The notes under the pieces were generated by a model that saw only the letters and a program-made list of their open reading frames with translations, had not been told where the DNA came from and did no database searches. A program made the translations under genes and the position numbers. From positions 1-64,000 of the forward strand of contig JAHDQN010000004.1 in the NCBI GenBank assembly GCA_018433775.1: a DNA stretch of 64,000 bases, read 5' to 3'. The DNA is from Deltaproteobacteria bacterium (lineage in GTDB: Bacteria; Desulfobacterota; Desulfomonilia; UBA1062). This document shows, piece by piece, positions 1 through 9,009 of the stretch. How positions within the stretch are numbered: the stretch's first letter is position 1; every line of letters begins with the position of its first letter.

Positions 1-15
1 AAACAAACAACAAGC

Positions 16-816
16 TTATTCCTGGACATCATTGTACCCCCTCCCCTCAATACTATACGGTTGATTCTCCAGCGCTTTCATCAACAAGGGCAGATCCCTT
101 GATTTCAAGGTAACCATGGATGGTACCAATCCCCTCGCCTCCCGCTTCTCCGCAGGCGTTACGGCCCGCTTGAGACCAATAACCTCGTATTGCTCGTACC
201 TAATAAGATCATCAGGGATATATACCCGCTTGACATTCTCCGGGTACATGAAGTCGAAATCGAGCTCGCGGAGCTTGCGCTCTGGATCCTTGACCGGAAC
301 GAGTGTATCGCGACGATCCTTTTTCCACTGTTCCATATATTGGTTTACCTGTTCCTCGGTATCTCCCATCCGGGTTAATACTATTCCTTCAATATCCCTG
401 GCCTCATCCACATACGCAAATGCTGAGAAATCGCCCGAAACGTATCTGGAACGATAGGGGTAATATCCCGCTTTGTAATATCCGATTAGCGGAAACTCAA
501 TCCAGGGGACAAGGTACCCGATTATCGAACGAATATAACCAGGATCTTTCCATGTCGGGCCTGTTATCCTCCACTCGCCCTCAGCATCCGTGAGAACTTC
601 CTTGGCCGGACCTGTTCCACAGGACCTGCTCCCTATCCCCGGACGGCATGTCCTCCATACGGCATATACTATCGCCCCTTCTATGGGTTCGAGCGTGTCT
701 GCATCGATTACCTTGCCGCGCATGGTCATGTATCCGGGCAGGTCAAACCCGAAGAGCAGGGCCTGGGCAAGGATAAGAACCAGGATCAGTCCCTTGCTCC
801 ACTTGAAGCTGTTCAT
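16..816 (-). CDS. Exported protein with carboxypeptidase-regulatory-like domain
   Basis: This 266-residue protein has an N-terminal signal peptide (a hydrophobic stretch ending near residue 24). At about residues 30-90 it has a segment resembling the carboxypeptidase regulatory-like / CNA-B beta-sandwich fold (V-D-T-L-P-I-G-A-V pattern, then G-E-W). The C-terminal half is charged and unrecognised. The start has a good AGGAG ribosome binding site 8 bases upstream. Only 18 bases separate it from the stop codon of the large mosaic protein upstream, so the two probably share a transcript and act together outside the cytoplasm. The export call is firm; the function is unknown. Confidence 0.7.
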   Translation of the reverse strand: MNSFKWSKGLILVLILAQALLFGFDLPGYMTMRGKVIDADTLEPIEGAIVYAVWRTCRPGIGSRSCGTGPAKEVLTDAEGEWRITGPTWKDPGYIRSIIGYLVPWIEFPLIGYYKAGYYPYRSRYVSGDFSAFAYVDEARDIEGIVLTRMGDTEEQVNQYMEQWKKDRRDTLVPVKDPERKLRELDFDFMYPENVKRVYIPDDLIRYEQYEVIGLKRAVTPAEKREARGLVPSMVTLKSRDLPLLMKALENQPYSIEGRGYNDVQE

Positions 817-834
817 ACGGTCGTTCTCCTTTTT

Positions 835-3800
835 TTAGAAGCTGGCGATCTTCCACCTGCCGTCTTCATCCAACTCGAAGAGAAGGAGGAAGGAACAGAG
901 CCTCCCGTCCCGGGTGGTCCGGATATCATATTCCACCGAGGCACCCCGCATCTTTATGATCTTAATATCCTCCAACTCGGCTGCAAGATCGGCGCGATGC
1001 CCCGGGGTAAGCGAAGTGAAGATATCCTGATAGTCGATTTGGGTCCGGCTGGAGATGTCTTCCACAGCGGCCTCGATCTCGTTGTTCAGAAGCGCTGTGC
1101 GCATCGCCTCCCATTTCTGCCGGAGCATGGCATCGAGCGCATTTTGATCGTAAACCGCCACGCCAATGGTATCCGTGAAGACAGAACCTTCGTAATACGC
1201 CCGGGCCGTGATATAGTAAACACCGGGGCTCGAGATGCCGGCAGTACGCTCATGTGCTTCGGCGCCGTCGAGATACTGGACGACGCCCGGGCCGGTATCC
1301 GTGAACGTCAGCCCGTCGGGCGTGAACAGTGAATCGACCCGCAGAATGGTGTCGAGCGGCGCGATCCCCAGCGAATCGATAGACGAGAGGGTGATGCATG
1401 GCTGCGTGGTGTCGGCTGTGATAAGAATGCTCCTGTCGAGCACATTACCCTGGATGTCCTCGGCGTGGACAATGATGGTGTTCTCTCCGTCGACAAGCGG
1501 TACGTGGTTTACAAAGAACCTGCCCTGATGAACCACTGCCGGGGTTCCATTGACAATGATGCCGGTTTCGTTTTCACAGGCGTTGCTCACCGTTCCCCGC
1601 ACCAGGATGTCGGGACGGTTGATGACAGCACCGCTTACGGGCGAATCGATACTGATGCCAATGATGCTGTTCACGGTTACGGTCGCCCATGCGGTCCTCA
1701 CACCTCCCGGCCCGGCGGCGGTGACGGTATATGTCGTGGTCTGCCCGGGACTTACCGTCAGGGAGCCGTTCAGCTCCACCTCGCCTATTCCGTTGTCAAT
1801 TCTCACTGATTCGGCATCCGCAGAGGTCCAGCTCAGCTCCGATGATTGAGCGGGGTAGATGGTGGCGGGATTTGCGGCAACAGTCACCGTGGGGGGAACA
1901 TACACCGTTATCGTGACGGAGTCGGTGGCGGTTCCGCCCGGTCCAGTCGCTGTTATCGTGACTGTGCATGTCTTTTCGGGAATTTCGGTCAGTGTTCCGG
2001 CCGGCTCTACAGAAAGAGAATACTCTTCGAACTCAAGTCTGAGCGTATCCGCATCGCTGCTCGTCCAAGACAAGGTGACCTCCCCGCCCTGGACGACCGT
2101 CTGCGGCTCTGCCGTGATGTGCACCGTCGGCGGTTGAAAGACCGTGATAGCCACCCGGTCCGTGACAGTCCTTCCCTGGCTGTCGGCAGCCGTTACGGTA
2201 TAGGTGGTCGTCTCGTCCGGGTAGACGCTCAGAGAACCGTCCGGCCCCACACTGCCTATGCCGTGATCAATGAAAACGCTGTCCGCCTTGACCGTGTTCC
2301 AGTGCAGCACTACAGGCTGGCCCGAGACGACGGCATACGGCTCCGGCCAGATCCTGGCGCTGACAATGACCTCTACATCGGAAACGACCACCTCGGTGTC
2401 AGAAACCAGTACATCAAAGCTCTGATCGGATACGAGGCACTCATCTTCCGGGAAAGAAATGCCGTACTGACCCGCTGGCACATAGAAAAAGTATCGGCCC
2501 TGAGCATCCGTGGAGAAGCACTTGGTGATACGCCCGTTCGAAAGGGTCACCCTGACGCCTTCAACCCCTTCCCCACCCGACAGGACCCTGCCCGCAACAC
2601 GCTCCTTGTGCTCTGCGATGAAATGGCCCGCCGCGCACGGTCCGTCGAAATCCTGTCCGACCGTGCCTGCAGGATTATTCATGTCATCGAAAACCATGAC
2701 CTCCCCAGACCATGCTTCCGGAACGCACAGAAGCGACCCGTCAGCGGTGAAATCCAGATCCGACGGCCACATCGCGGGGAAGACATTCAAGATGTCGAGC
2801 GATCGGCTATCGAGAATGTATATGGTTTGAGGGATGTTCGCCGAAGAAATATCGCTCAATGCGACTCTGTCGCCGTCAGGGCTTAATGCCAGATAGCATT
2901 CCTGTGCCTCCATTTCCTCCAGGTATTCCCTGGTCTGAATGACGGCATTGGTCTGACTGTCGATCACACTGAGCCTGCACGAGCGAGATGAAACCGCATA
3001 AACCTTTGAGCCGTCATTGCTTACTTCGACGTCCCATACCGAATCTCCCGGATCTGTCACGTGTATGGCGGCGATGATGCTCATGGTCGAGCTGTCGATC
3101 ACCCTGACAGCACCGTCCACGAGGGAGGTTATGTATATGCGTGTGCCTTCATTGTTTACCGCAATGCCGTGGGGAATCGGTCCGGTATCCACAGCACCCG
3201 TTACTTCCCCGGATGCGATGTCGACCCTGTACAAGGTGTCTTCCCATAGTGAAACAGCATAGAGCAGAATTCCATCCGGGCTTACGGCAAGGGTGTCTAC
3301 ATACACGGGGATCTGGCCGGTGACGGTGTGAGTAGCGGCATCGATGATGGAGATCCCGCTTTCCGTGCTCGTGACGTATACCTTATCACCGTCCGGGCTC
3401 ACCGCCACGCCATACGGGTCATACCCTACCGGAACGCGGTCTATGACGGTATGCTCTTGAATGTCTACGACCGAGACGTCGTTCGCCCAGCCGTTCGGGA
3501 TAAAGGCCAATGGCTTCCTCTGCTGCACGGACTGGTTCACTCCAACCGTGACAACGGCTGTGGCCGTCCCGCCGGGCCCGCTTGCCGTGATGGTGTAGAC
3601 CGTGGTCTCGGATGGGCTCACCGGCATGGAGCCGTTCACATCAACCGTTCCAATGCCCTGGTCGATAGATGCGGAGTCGGCGTTGGTGGTGCTCCAGGTA
3701 AGGATCGCGGTCTGCCCTGCGTCGATGGGGTTCGGTGAGGCCGTGATGGTGACGGTGGGCTCATGGAGCACGGTGACGGTCGCATCTGCTGACGATGAGC

Positions 3801-5715
3801 CTCCGGGTCCCTGGACCGTGATGGTGTAGGTGGTCGTCTGCGAAGGAGAGATCGCCAATGAGCCGCTTACACCCACAGGCCCGATGCCGTTGTCCAGGAA
3901 CGCAGTGTCGGCATGCTGCGATGTCCAGGTGAGCATCGCGCTTTCACCTTCGACGATGCTTTGGGGCTGGACCGATATGCTCACCTGGGGAGGCTGATAT
4001 ACGGAGACGGTCGCGGAGCTGCTCGCCGACCCGCCCGGACCGGACGCCGTGATGGTATAGGTGGTGGTTGCCGTGGGCGACACAGGCAGGGAGCCTGCCG
4101 GAAGAACAGTCCCGATGCCCTGGTCGATATCGACCATATCTGCATTCGCGGATGTCCAGGACAGCTGCGATGTCTGACCGGCAATGATCGATAACGGCGA
4201 TGCCGTGATGCTCACGGTCGGGGGCTGGTGGACGATGACCGTGACCGATGCGGTTGCCGTGCCGCAATCCCCCAGGGCCGTTGCCGTGTATGTGGTTGTT
4301 GTCTGGGGATGAACCGTGACCGTGCCCGATGTGCCCACTGTTCCGATCCCATTGTCTATCTCCACGCTCCGGGCGTTCATCGAGGTCCATATCAGCGTGC
4401 ACGGACCGCCCGGCAGCACGGCGGCAACGTCTGCAGAGAGACTCACAGACGGAGGCCGGCACTGAACCACATCGGCTGTGGTGGTGTCGGAAGATTCCCC
4501 TCCCCTGCCGTCGGATACCGTGAGCGTTACCGTGTACGTACCCGGAGCCGGGTATGCATGGCTGGCACAAGCCCCGCTTCCGGACGAGCCGTCGCCGAAT
4601 TCCCAGTGAAAGGCGAGCGGGTCGTTGTCCGGATCGAGGGACCCGGAGCCGTCAAACGCGATCGGCTCATTGACCTCTCCGGAATACGGGCCCCCGGCGT
4701 CTGCTGTCGGAACCCGGTTGAGGGGCGGGATACCGTCCACATCGATTGTCCAGCTCTGGGTATCCGCGCCGCCTTTCCCGTCATCGACCAGGGCAGTGAC
4801 ATGATATTCCCCGGTGGCCGCCGGCAGCCAGGTGATCTGCCCGCTTGACTGGTCGATCCACATATCCGGAGGAGAGCTTGTGAGGGTGTATGTAAGCGGA
4901 TCGCAGTTGGGGTCTGCCGCCTTTATGGTGAAGTTATACATGATGCCCGCCGTGCCGTTTGTGACCGGAGGAGTGTAGATTACCGGGGTGTAGTTCACGG
5001 CTCCCATCGTTCTCAGGACCGTGGGATGTGCGCTTTCCACTGCCGAGAAACACCATGTGTCTTCCACCAGGGCACCGATCACGTAGAGGTACGTCTTCTC
5101 GTTCTGGACCGATGTATCGTAATATGTGGTATAGGCGGGATCGATCTCGGCGACCTTGACAAAGCTGAACGGGTCGTCCTCGTCAGTGCGGTACACATCG
5201 TAGCGCTCTGCACCCGATATGTGCTGCCAGTAGGGCTGTGCAACGCCCCGCTTGGCCCTTACGATCACATCGAAGCAGGGCTCGACGATGATGACTGCCT
5301 CGTCGATCTCCGAGCGGCTGATACCGTCATTCACGGAAAGCGAGATGGTGTATGTCCCCTCAGGGATGACAACGGCGGAATTCCAGCCCGTTGCTTTGGG
5401 AAACGGGCCGAACCACTCAAAATGCAGAGCCGTCCCCTCGTCATGAGAGGACTGGGAGCCATCCAGGTTAACCTCGCTGCCCACGGGTTGATTCTTCTGA
5501 AACGGCTCGTATTCACCGGCGGCGGCAAGAGGTTCTTCCGCCCGGGCAGGCGCCGGGCACAGTAGACTCAAGGTGAGATGAATACCGGGAAATGTATTCT
5601 GTGACTCAATCCCGCGCTCAGGGCACACCCCTGGAAAGAAAACCCCCTGCAGAATGATACACAACGACAGGATCTCAACCCACTGTCTGCAAACACGCCT
5701 GTTCCTTCTCTCCAT
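835..5715 (-). CDS. Giant exported mosaic protein: PKD, Ig-like repeats, YVTN-type beta-propeller
   Basis: This 1626-residue protein has two N-terminal hydrophobic stretches (about 12-30 and 44-58, the latter ending in a signal-peptidase-like ARA site). Approximate order: PKD-like 65-146, fibronectin-like 147-232, cadherin-like 240-330, PKD 335-417, four Ig-like repeats of about 78 residues to 730, a YVTN/SMP-30-type propeller 735-1050 with recurring VSPDG motifs, a carboxypeptidase-regulatory-like domain near 1060-1115, three more Ig repeats to 1357, another Ig-like unit, and a C-terminal alpha+beta segment resembling SnoaL-like folds. Each Ig repeat carries the signatures LxWTS and TTTYT. 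The start follows a GGGGGT ribosome site. A surface or matrix role, perhaps adhesion or scaffolding, is inferred. No sorting signal is visible at the C terminus. Confidence 0.85.
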   Translation of the reverse strand: MERRNRRVCRQWVEILSLCIILQGVFFPGVCPERGIESQNTFPGIHLTLSLLCPAPARAEEPLAAAGEYEPFQKNQPVGSEVNLDGSQSSHDEGTALHFEWFGPFPKATGWNSAVVIPEGTYTISLSVNDGISRSEIDEAVIIVEPCFDVIVRAKRGVAQPYWQHISGAERYDVYRTDEDDPFSFVKVAEIDPAYTTYYDTSVQNEKTYLYVIGALVEDTWCFSAVESAHPTVLRTMGAVNYTPVIYTPPVTNGTAGIMYNFTIKAADPNCDPLTYTLTSSPPDMWIDQSSGQITWLPAATGEYHVTALVDDGKGGADTQSWTIDVDGIPPLNRVPTADAGGPYSGEVNEPIAFDGSGSLDPDNDPLAFHWEFGDGSSGSGACASHAYPAPGTYTVTLTVSDGRGGESSDTTTADVVQCRPPSVSLSADVAAVLPGGPCTLIWTSMNARSVEIDNGIGTVGTSGTVTVHPQTTTTYTATALGDCGTATASVTVIVHQPPTVSITASPLSIIAGQTSQLSWTSANADMVDIDQGIGTVLPAGSLPVSPTATTTYTITASGPGGSASSSATVSVYQPPQVSISVQPQSIVEGESAMLTWTSQHADTAFLDNGIGPVGVSGSLAISPSQTTTYTITVQGPGGSSSADATVTVLHEPTVTITASPNPIDAGQTAILTWSTTNADSASIDQGIGTVDVNGSMPVSPSETTVYTITASGPGGTATAVVTVGVNQSVQQRKPLAFIPNGWANDVSVVDIQEHTVIDRVPVGYDPYGVAVSPDGDKVYVTSTESGISIIDAATHTVTGQIPVYVDTLAVSPDGILLYAVSLWEDTLYRVDIASGEVTGAVDTGPIPHGIAVNNEGTRIYITSLVDGAVRVIDSSTMSIIAAIHVTDPGDSVWDVEVSNDGSKVYAVSSRSCRLSVIDSQTNAVIQTREYLEEMEAQECYLALSPDGDRVALSDISSANIPQTIYILDSRSLDILNVFPAMWPSDLDFTADGSLLCVPEAWSGEVMVFDDMNNPAGTVGQDFDGPCAAGHFIAEHKERVAGRVLSGGEGVEGVRVTLSNGRITKCFSTDAQGRYFFYVPAGQYGISFPEDECLVSDQSFDVLVSDTEVVVSDVEVIVSARIWPEPYAVVSGQPVVLHWNTVKADSVFIDHGIGSVGPDGSLSVYPDETTTYTVTAADSQGRTVTDRVAITVFQPPTVHITAEPQTVVQGGEVTLSWTSSDADTLRLEFEEYSLSVEPAGTLTEIPEKTCTVTITATGPGGTATDSVTITVYVPPTVTVAANPATIYPAQSSELSWTSADAESVRIDNGIGEVELNGSLTVSPGQTTTYTVTAAGPGGVRTAWATVTVNSIIGISIDSPVSGAVINRPDILVRGTVSNACENETGIIVNGTPAVVHQGRFFVNHVPLVDGENTIIVHAEDIQGNVLDRSILITADTTQPCITLSSIDSLGIAPLDTILRVDSLFTPDGLTFTDTGPGVVQYLDGAEAHERTAGISSPGVYYITARAYYEGSVFTDTIGVAVYDQNALDAMLRQKWEAMRTALLNNEIEAAVEDISSRTQIDYQDIFTSLTPGHRADLAAELEDIKIIKMRGASVEYDIRTTRDGRLCSFLLLFELDEDGRWKIASF

Positions 5716-5899
5716 ATCAATACCCCCTTCTCACTGTTCGAAACTGCATGCCCCGCTTCCGGCAGCGGGATATAAAAAACCTTTTTTATTTCAATTCTCT
5801 CCCTAACTCCCTCGTGACCGCCTAGAGCAGGGGTCCCATGGAGAATGAAAGAGAAAACCTGAAACCAAGCTGTAAAAGAATCATTTGAATGAAACAGCT

Positions 5900-6628
5900 C
5901 TATCCGCTCTGCATACGTCTTCCGGCCGCGACAACCCCTGCCGCGCCAAAGCCGAACAGCAGCATGCTCGCAGGCTCGGGCACAGGCACGGGGGCCGGAT
6001 CGCTCTCGTATATATCCAGCGTGCTGGTGAAATACAGAGTCTCTTGAGAAAGCTCATTGATCTGTGCAAGGTACAAGCCTGTATAGCCGGCGGGGAATGA
6101 CGGATCGGGCGTCATACGCCATCTGATTAGGGCATATTCATTCCCGCTCAGGGTAAAGCTCCATCCAATGGCAAGGGATACGTCATTCTCAAGTCCTTCA
6201 GGCACGGCATTCTCGTTGTCGAGGGAGCCGGAGAGGACATTGAGACAAATGTCCCCAAAGACATAACCCGGCTCGTCTATCTCCCAGGTCTGACCCGCCG
6301 ACAGGGTGCCGCCGGAGATGCCATAATCGTTGTAAAAAAAGGACGTGGTTCCAGGGCTCAACTCGTGATCGAAGAATGCAACGATGCTTGAAGAACCGGG
6401 ACTCGCGGGATGATAAAGAAACGACAGTTCTCCAAGCCCGCTCTCCCAGTCAAAGAGCGAGTCATCGAACCCGCCGGGCAAAGTTCCACCCGGGTACGAC
6501 TCATATGTTTCCCCATGAATATTGAAGGCCCAGTCGGTCAGTATCGGAGCCGCCCGGGCAGGAGCAGGGTTAAGGGCGTGAAAAAAGACAGACAATGACG
6601 ACGCAACAAGTACACACGTATTTCTCAT
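5900..6628 (-). CDS. PEP-CTERM sorting domain protein
   Basis: An exported protein of about 242 residues. The N terminus is a signal peptide ending in an ARA-type site. The C terminus has the full PEP-CTERM tripartite signal: a VPEPAS motif, a glycine/alanine-rich transmembrane helix and a basic tail (GRRMQSG). In known systems such proteins are cleaved by an exosortase and delivered to the surface together with an exopolysaccharide. The ATG at 6628 is preferred over the one at 6634 because the AGGAGG site is 7 bases from the former and only 1 from the latter. No exosortase gene is in this window, so the partner enzyme must be elsewhere. The large glycan region downstream fits the association. 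Confidence 0.88.
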   Translation of the reverse strand: MRNTCVLVASSLSVFFHALNPAPARAAPILTDWAFNIHGETYESYPGGTLPGGFDDSLFDWESGLGELSFLYHPASPGSSSIVAFFDHELSPGTTSFFYNDYGISGGTLSAGQTWEIDEPGYVFGDICLNVLSGSLDNENAVPEGLENDVSLAIGWSFTLSGNEYALIRWRMTPDPSFPAGYTGLYLAQINELSQETLYFTSTLDIYESDPAPVPVPEPASMLLFGFGAAGVVAAGRRMQSG

Positions 6629-6678
6629 TCTCATTCCTCCTCACAACAAATAAATGCAAATCCCGAGAGCGACGGTCC

Positions 6679-6695
6679 GCTTCCCAACGTGCCAA
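6679..6695 (-). promoter_or_regulatory. Possible sigma-54-like -24 element upstream of the PEP-CTERM gene
   Basis: Reading the minus strand, TTGGCACG matches the sigma-54 -24 consensus exactly and is followed by GAAGC where a -12 TTGC is expected. The GG-to-GC spacing is one base longer than the strict consensus, so the match is imperfect. It lies about 50 bases upstream of the chosen start. PEP-CTERM genes in other bacteria are reported to be controlled by the PrsK/PrsR two-component system with sigma-54, which is why the match is recorded. It may be chance. Confidence 0.25.
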
Positions 6696-6699
6696 GCCC

Positions 6700-7087
6700 C
6701 CTGTCTCGGAATAGATTTTCCCGCATGGCTCTCGTCTGAACAGAACACACTTATGCCGTTCTATTCACCATGCGCGTTCTTCACCGGAACAGCATGTGCC
6801 CATCCCGGCTCTTTTTTACATTGCTTTTTCGGAGCCAGAGAAATCAGGGATGCATTACCGAGGGGAGGCCTTTCTCTCCACCGGTCCTGTGGGATGAATG
6901 AGTGATGCACGCAATTGAGAATGGTCCACGTATGATCCAGGAGCGAATACAGATCTTGCCCTGACCCACGAAAATCATTCTATTATTTCTCCTCAATATC
7001 ACAATATTCAATTTCAGATATCTCTTCTGATACAGAAAGAGAGAACATATTTCAAGCAGAAAAACGCATATGAAGTGGAAGGGTGGG
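6700..7087. other. Intergenic region without recognisable gene
   Basis: This gap between the PEP-CTERM gene and the tRNA 3' fragment has no convincing reading frame on either strand. A small inverted repeat (GGCTC/GAGCC around an A-rich loop, near 6810-6840) is present. I compared it with c-di-GMP riboswitch patterns and did not find a match. The part closest to 7087 is AT-rich. Confidence 0.5.
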
Positions 7088-7132
7088 TGGTAGCGGAGGA
7101 GGGACTTGAACCCTGGACTTGCTGATTACGAA
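7088..7132 (-). repeat. Orphan tRNA 3' half (tRNA-Thr(CGT)-like), probable integration scar
   Basis: Read on the minus strand, this 45-base piece is the 3' half of a tRNA. It starts in the anticodon loop (TTCGTAA, implying anticodon CGT), continues with the 3' anticodon stem TCAGC, variable loop and T-arm (GGGTTCAAGTCCC), and ends with the acceptor strand CTCCGCT and ACCA. The matching 5' half is absent: AT-rich sequence replaces it. Its last 26 bases are identical to the 3' end of the intact tRNA-Met at 11165. A 3' half that begins at the anticodon loop is the classic footprint of a tyrosine-recombinase attachment site. A decayed tRNA-Met with one changed anticodon base is the alternative. 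Confidence 0.7.
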
Positions 7133-7369
7133 TAATTTTTTATTGATTAATGCTTTTTAAATAACTCTTATCCCGCAGGCTTAGCTTTATATAAAAGAGG
7201 TTGGCCGCTATCGGCTGTCCCTTCTCCTTTAAAAAGTCGCTACAAATCACTACACCCCTGCCCGTTCTTTTTCTTTGTTCTTGACGCTTCTTTCGGCTCC
7301 CCTCTCTTGGCCTTGGAAAACAAAGCCGGCACCATCGCTGCCATTTTTCATTCGAAACCAATAGCCAAG
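7133..7369. other. AT-rich spacer next to tRNA fragment
   Basis: No gene is supported here. A 73-codon open frame on the minus strand (7140-7361) has no family resemblance or good start. On the minus strand a pair of similar short words (GTGATTTGTAG and TGTAGCGAC) occurs near 7240, as arm-type sites do near attachment cores, but this is only suggestive. Confidence 0.4.
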
Positions 7370-8125
7370 TCAGAAGACCTCATCCACGAGCTCTTCCAGA
7401 AGGCCCGGGTTTTGAAAATCCCGATGTTCGAGGTTCCTTACAACTTTTCCGCCGGAGAGGATGACAACCCTGTCTGCGATCAGCTTTACCTGTCTGATGC
7501 TGTGGGAAACAGCAAGGATCGTATAACGCTCTTTAAGCTTTATCAGGAGTTCTTCGATCTTTCTCGCGGACCGCACGTCAAGAGATGCGGTAGGCTCATC
7601 CAACAGCAGGATCTCCGGGGAAAGAGCGAGCGCCCTTGCAAGACACAGACGCTGCTGTTGCCCTCCGGAAAGCGTCAACGCATTGTCATTCAGCCGGTCA
7701 TATACCTCGTCCCAGAGTTCAACCTCCCTGAGTACCTGCTCCATCCGTTGATACCTTTCCTTACGGCCCATGGAATGGATAACCCTCAAGGGGGCAAGCA
7801 GGTTTTTCTGGATGGAAAAGGGAAACACATTGGGCGACTGGAATACCATGCCAACCCTTCGCCGCAGCTCGTTAAATGTCAGATCGTTATATACGTCCAA
7901 GGTCGTACCCGAGCAGGAAATCTGCATGGTTCCGGAGGTCGAGCACCCTGCAAACTCTTCATTGAGGCGGTTGACCGCCCTGAGCAACGTGGTCTTGCCG
8001 GACCCGGAAGGGCCGATGATCATGGTAATCGAGTTTTTCGGGACACCCATGCTGATGCCGTCGATGATTGTTCTTCCGGAAAAACCAATGCTCAGGCTTG
8101 TCATGGTTATGGCAAAAGACTGCAT
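7370..8125 (-). CDS. pstB: Phosphate ABC transporter ATP-binding protein PstB
   Basis: This is the ATPase of the high-affinity phosphate importer, about 251 residues, the usual PstB length. It has Walker A GPSGSGKT at residues 38-45, the ABC signature LSGGQQQRL near 150 and Walker B ILLLDEPTASLD. An open frame extends upstream to 8173, but the ATG at 8125 has a GGAGAG ribosome site and lies 2 bases after the pstA stop, so it is preferred. It is the last gene of pstSCAB; phoU, which usually follows, is absent here. It acts at the inner face of the cytoplasmic membrane with PstC and PstA. Confidence 0.93.
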   Translation of the reverse strand: MQSFAITMTSLSIGFSGRTIIDGISMGVPKNSITMIIGPSGSGKTTLLRAVNRLNEEFAGCSTSGTMQISCSGTTLDVYNDLTFNELRRRVGMVFQSPNVFPFSIQKNLLAPLRVIHSMGRKERYQRMEQVLREVELWDEVYDRLNDNALTLSGGQQQRLCLARALALSPEILLLDEPTASLDVRSARKIEELLIKLKERYTILAVSHSIRQVKLIADRVVILSGGKVVRNLEHRDFQNPGLLEELVDEVF

Positions 8126-8127
8126 CT

Positions 8128-9009
8128 TCACTCTCCAAGCCGCCAGTATCGTTTCAGGTTCTTCTGGATACAATAGGATATGAAGAACAGTGTCCCGGTC
8201 AGGACAAGCAAAACAAGCGCGCTTCCAAACGCCTTTTGCAGCTCCAGATCGTTTCTGTGTTCTGCGGTCAGGTAAAAGATAGTGAACGGAAGAGCCTCGA
8301 ACTTGTCGGACAATGCCCGGGGAATACCCGCATTGGCCACGACGCCGGTAAGCATGATAACCGCGGTGTCTTCCGCGGCACGGCCAATGGACAGGACAAT
8401 GCCGCTGAAGATTGCCGTGCTCGACGAGGGCAGCAGGACGTGCACGATATTCTGCCAGCGTGTATACCCCAGCGAAGGACCTAAGAGCCGCACATTTTCC
8501 GGGATACTTTCAAGGGCTACCTGCGTCATCCGGATCAGGTAAGGGAGGATGAGCAGGGCAATACATGCCGCCGACAGCATGAGCGACGTGTTTGCATGAC
8601 TGAACAGAGTTCTTCGCATGAAGAGAATCAGCGCAAATCCGAACAATCCCATGACAATGGACGGCATACCGGAAAGCAGGTCTACCATGAAACTGAAAAT
8701 CGATTTCAAAAATCCCTGTGCATATTCAGCCAGATAAATACCACAGAATACCCCAAGGGGAATGGCGATAATCGATGAACAAATAATGAGTATGGATGTG
8801 CCGACTATAGCCGGATAAATGCCGTCAAAAACCGGTTGTGCACCGATGATGGCTGCCCTCCACGGTGTATCTCCAAAGAACAGCGCATAACTCATGGCAG
8901 GCCACCCGCGCACAAACAGGTACACGACCAGAACGCACACGGGCACCACAACAAGGCTGACGGCGAGCCAGGAAAATATGCCGAGTATTCTTTCAGGACG
9001 GAATGTCAT
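8128..9009 (-). CDS. pstA: Phosphate ABC transporter permease PstA
   Basis: A 293-residue inner-membrane permease with about six transmembrane helices. It carries the PstA-type cytoplasmic loop (ALESIPENVRLLGPSLGYTRW) that contacts the ATPase. Its start overlaps the end of pstC by 17 bases and its stop lies 2 bases before pstB, so the three genes are translationally coupled. With PstC it forms the membrane channel for inorganic phosphate. Confidence 0.92.
   Translation of the reverse strand: MTFRPERILGIFSWLAVSLVVVPVCVLVVYLFVRGWPAMSYALFFGDTPWRAAIIGAQPVFDGIYPAIVGTSILIICSSIIAIPLGVFCGIYLAEYAQGFLKSIFSFMVDLLSGMPSIVMGLFGFALILFMRRTLFSHANTSLMLSAACIALLILPYLIRMTQVALESIPENVRLLGPSLGYTRWQNIVHVLLPSSSTAIFSGIVLSIGRAAEDTAVIMLTGVVANAGIPRALSDKFEALPFTIFYLTAEHRNDLELQKAFGSALVLLVLTGTLFFISYCIQKNLKRYWRLGE

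Noticed and set aside
1846-2886. 346-codon open frame on the plus strand
   Set aside because: It is antisense to the Ig/propeller protein and has arginine-rich shadow composition with no domain.
835-5715. CRISPR-like or satellite repeat
   Set aside because: The repeats are protein-level Ig domains of about 78 residues and diverge in DNA sequence.
6780-6900. c-di-GMP or other riboswitch upstream of the PEP-CTERM gene
   Set aside because: There is a GC stem with an A-rich loop, but the conserved ligand-binding positions of known classes were not found.
7140-7361. 73-codon open frame on the minus strand
   Set aside because: It has no family resemblance or ribosome site, and it abuts the tRNA fragment.
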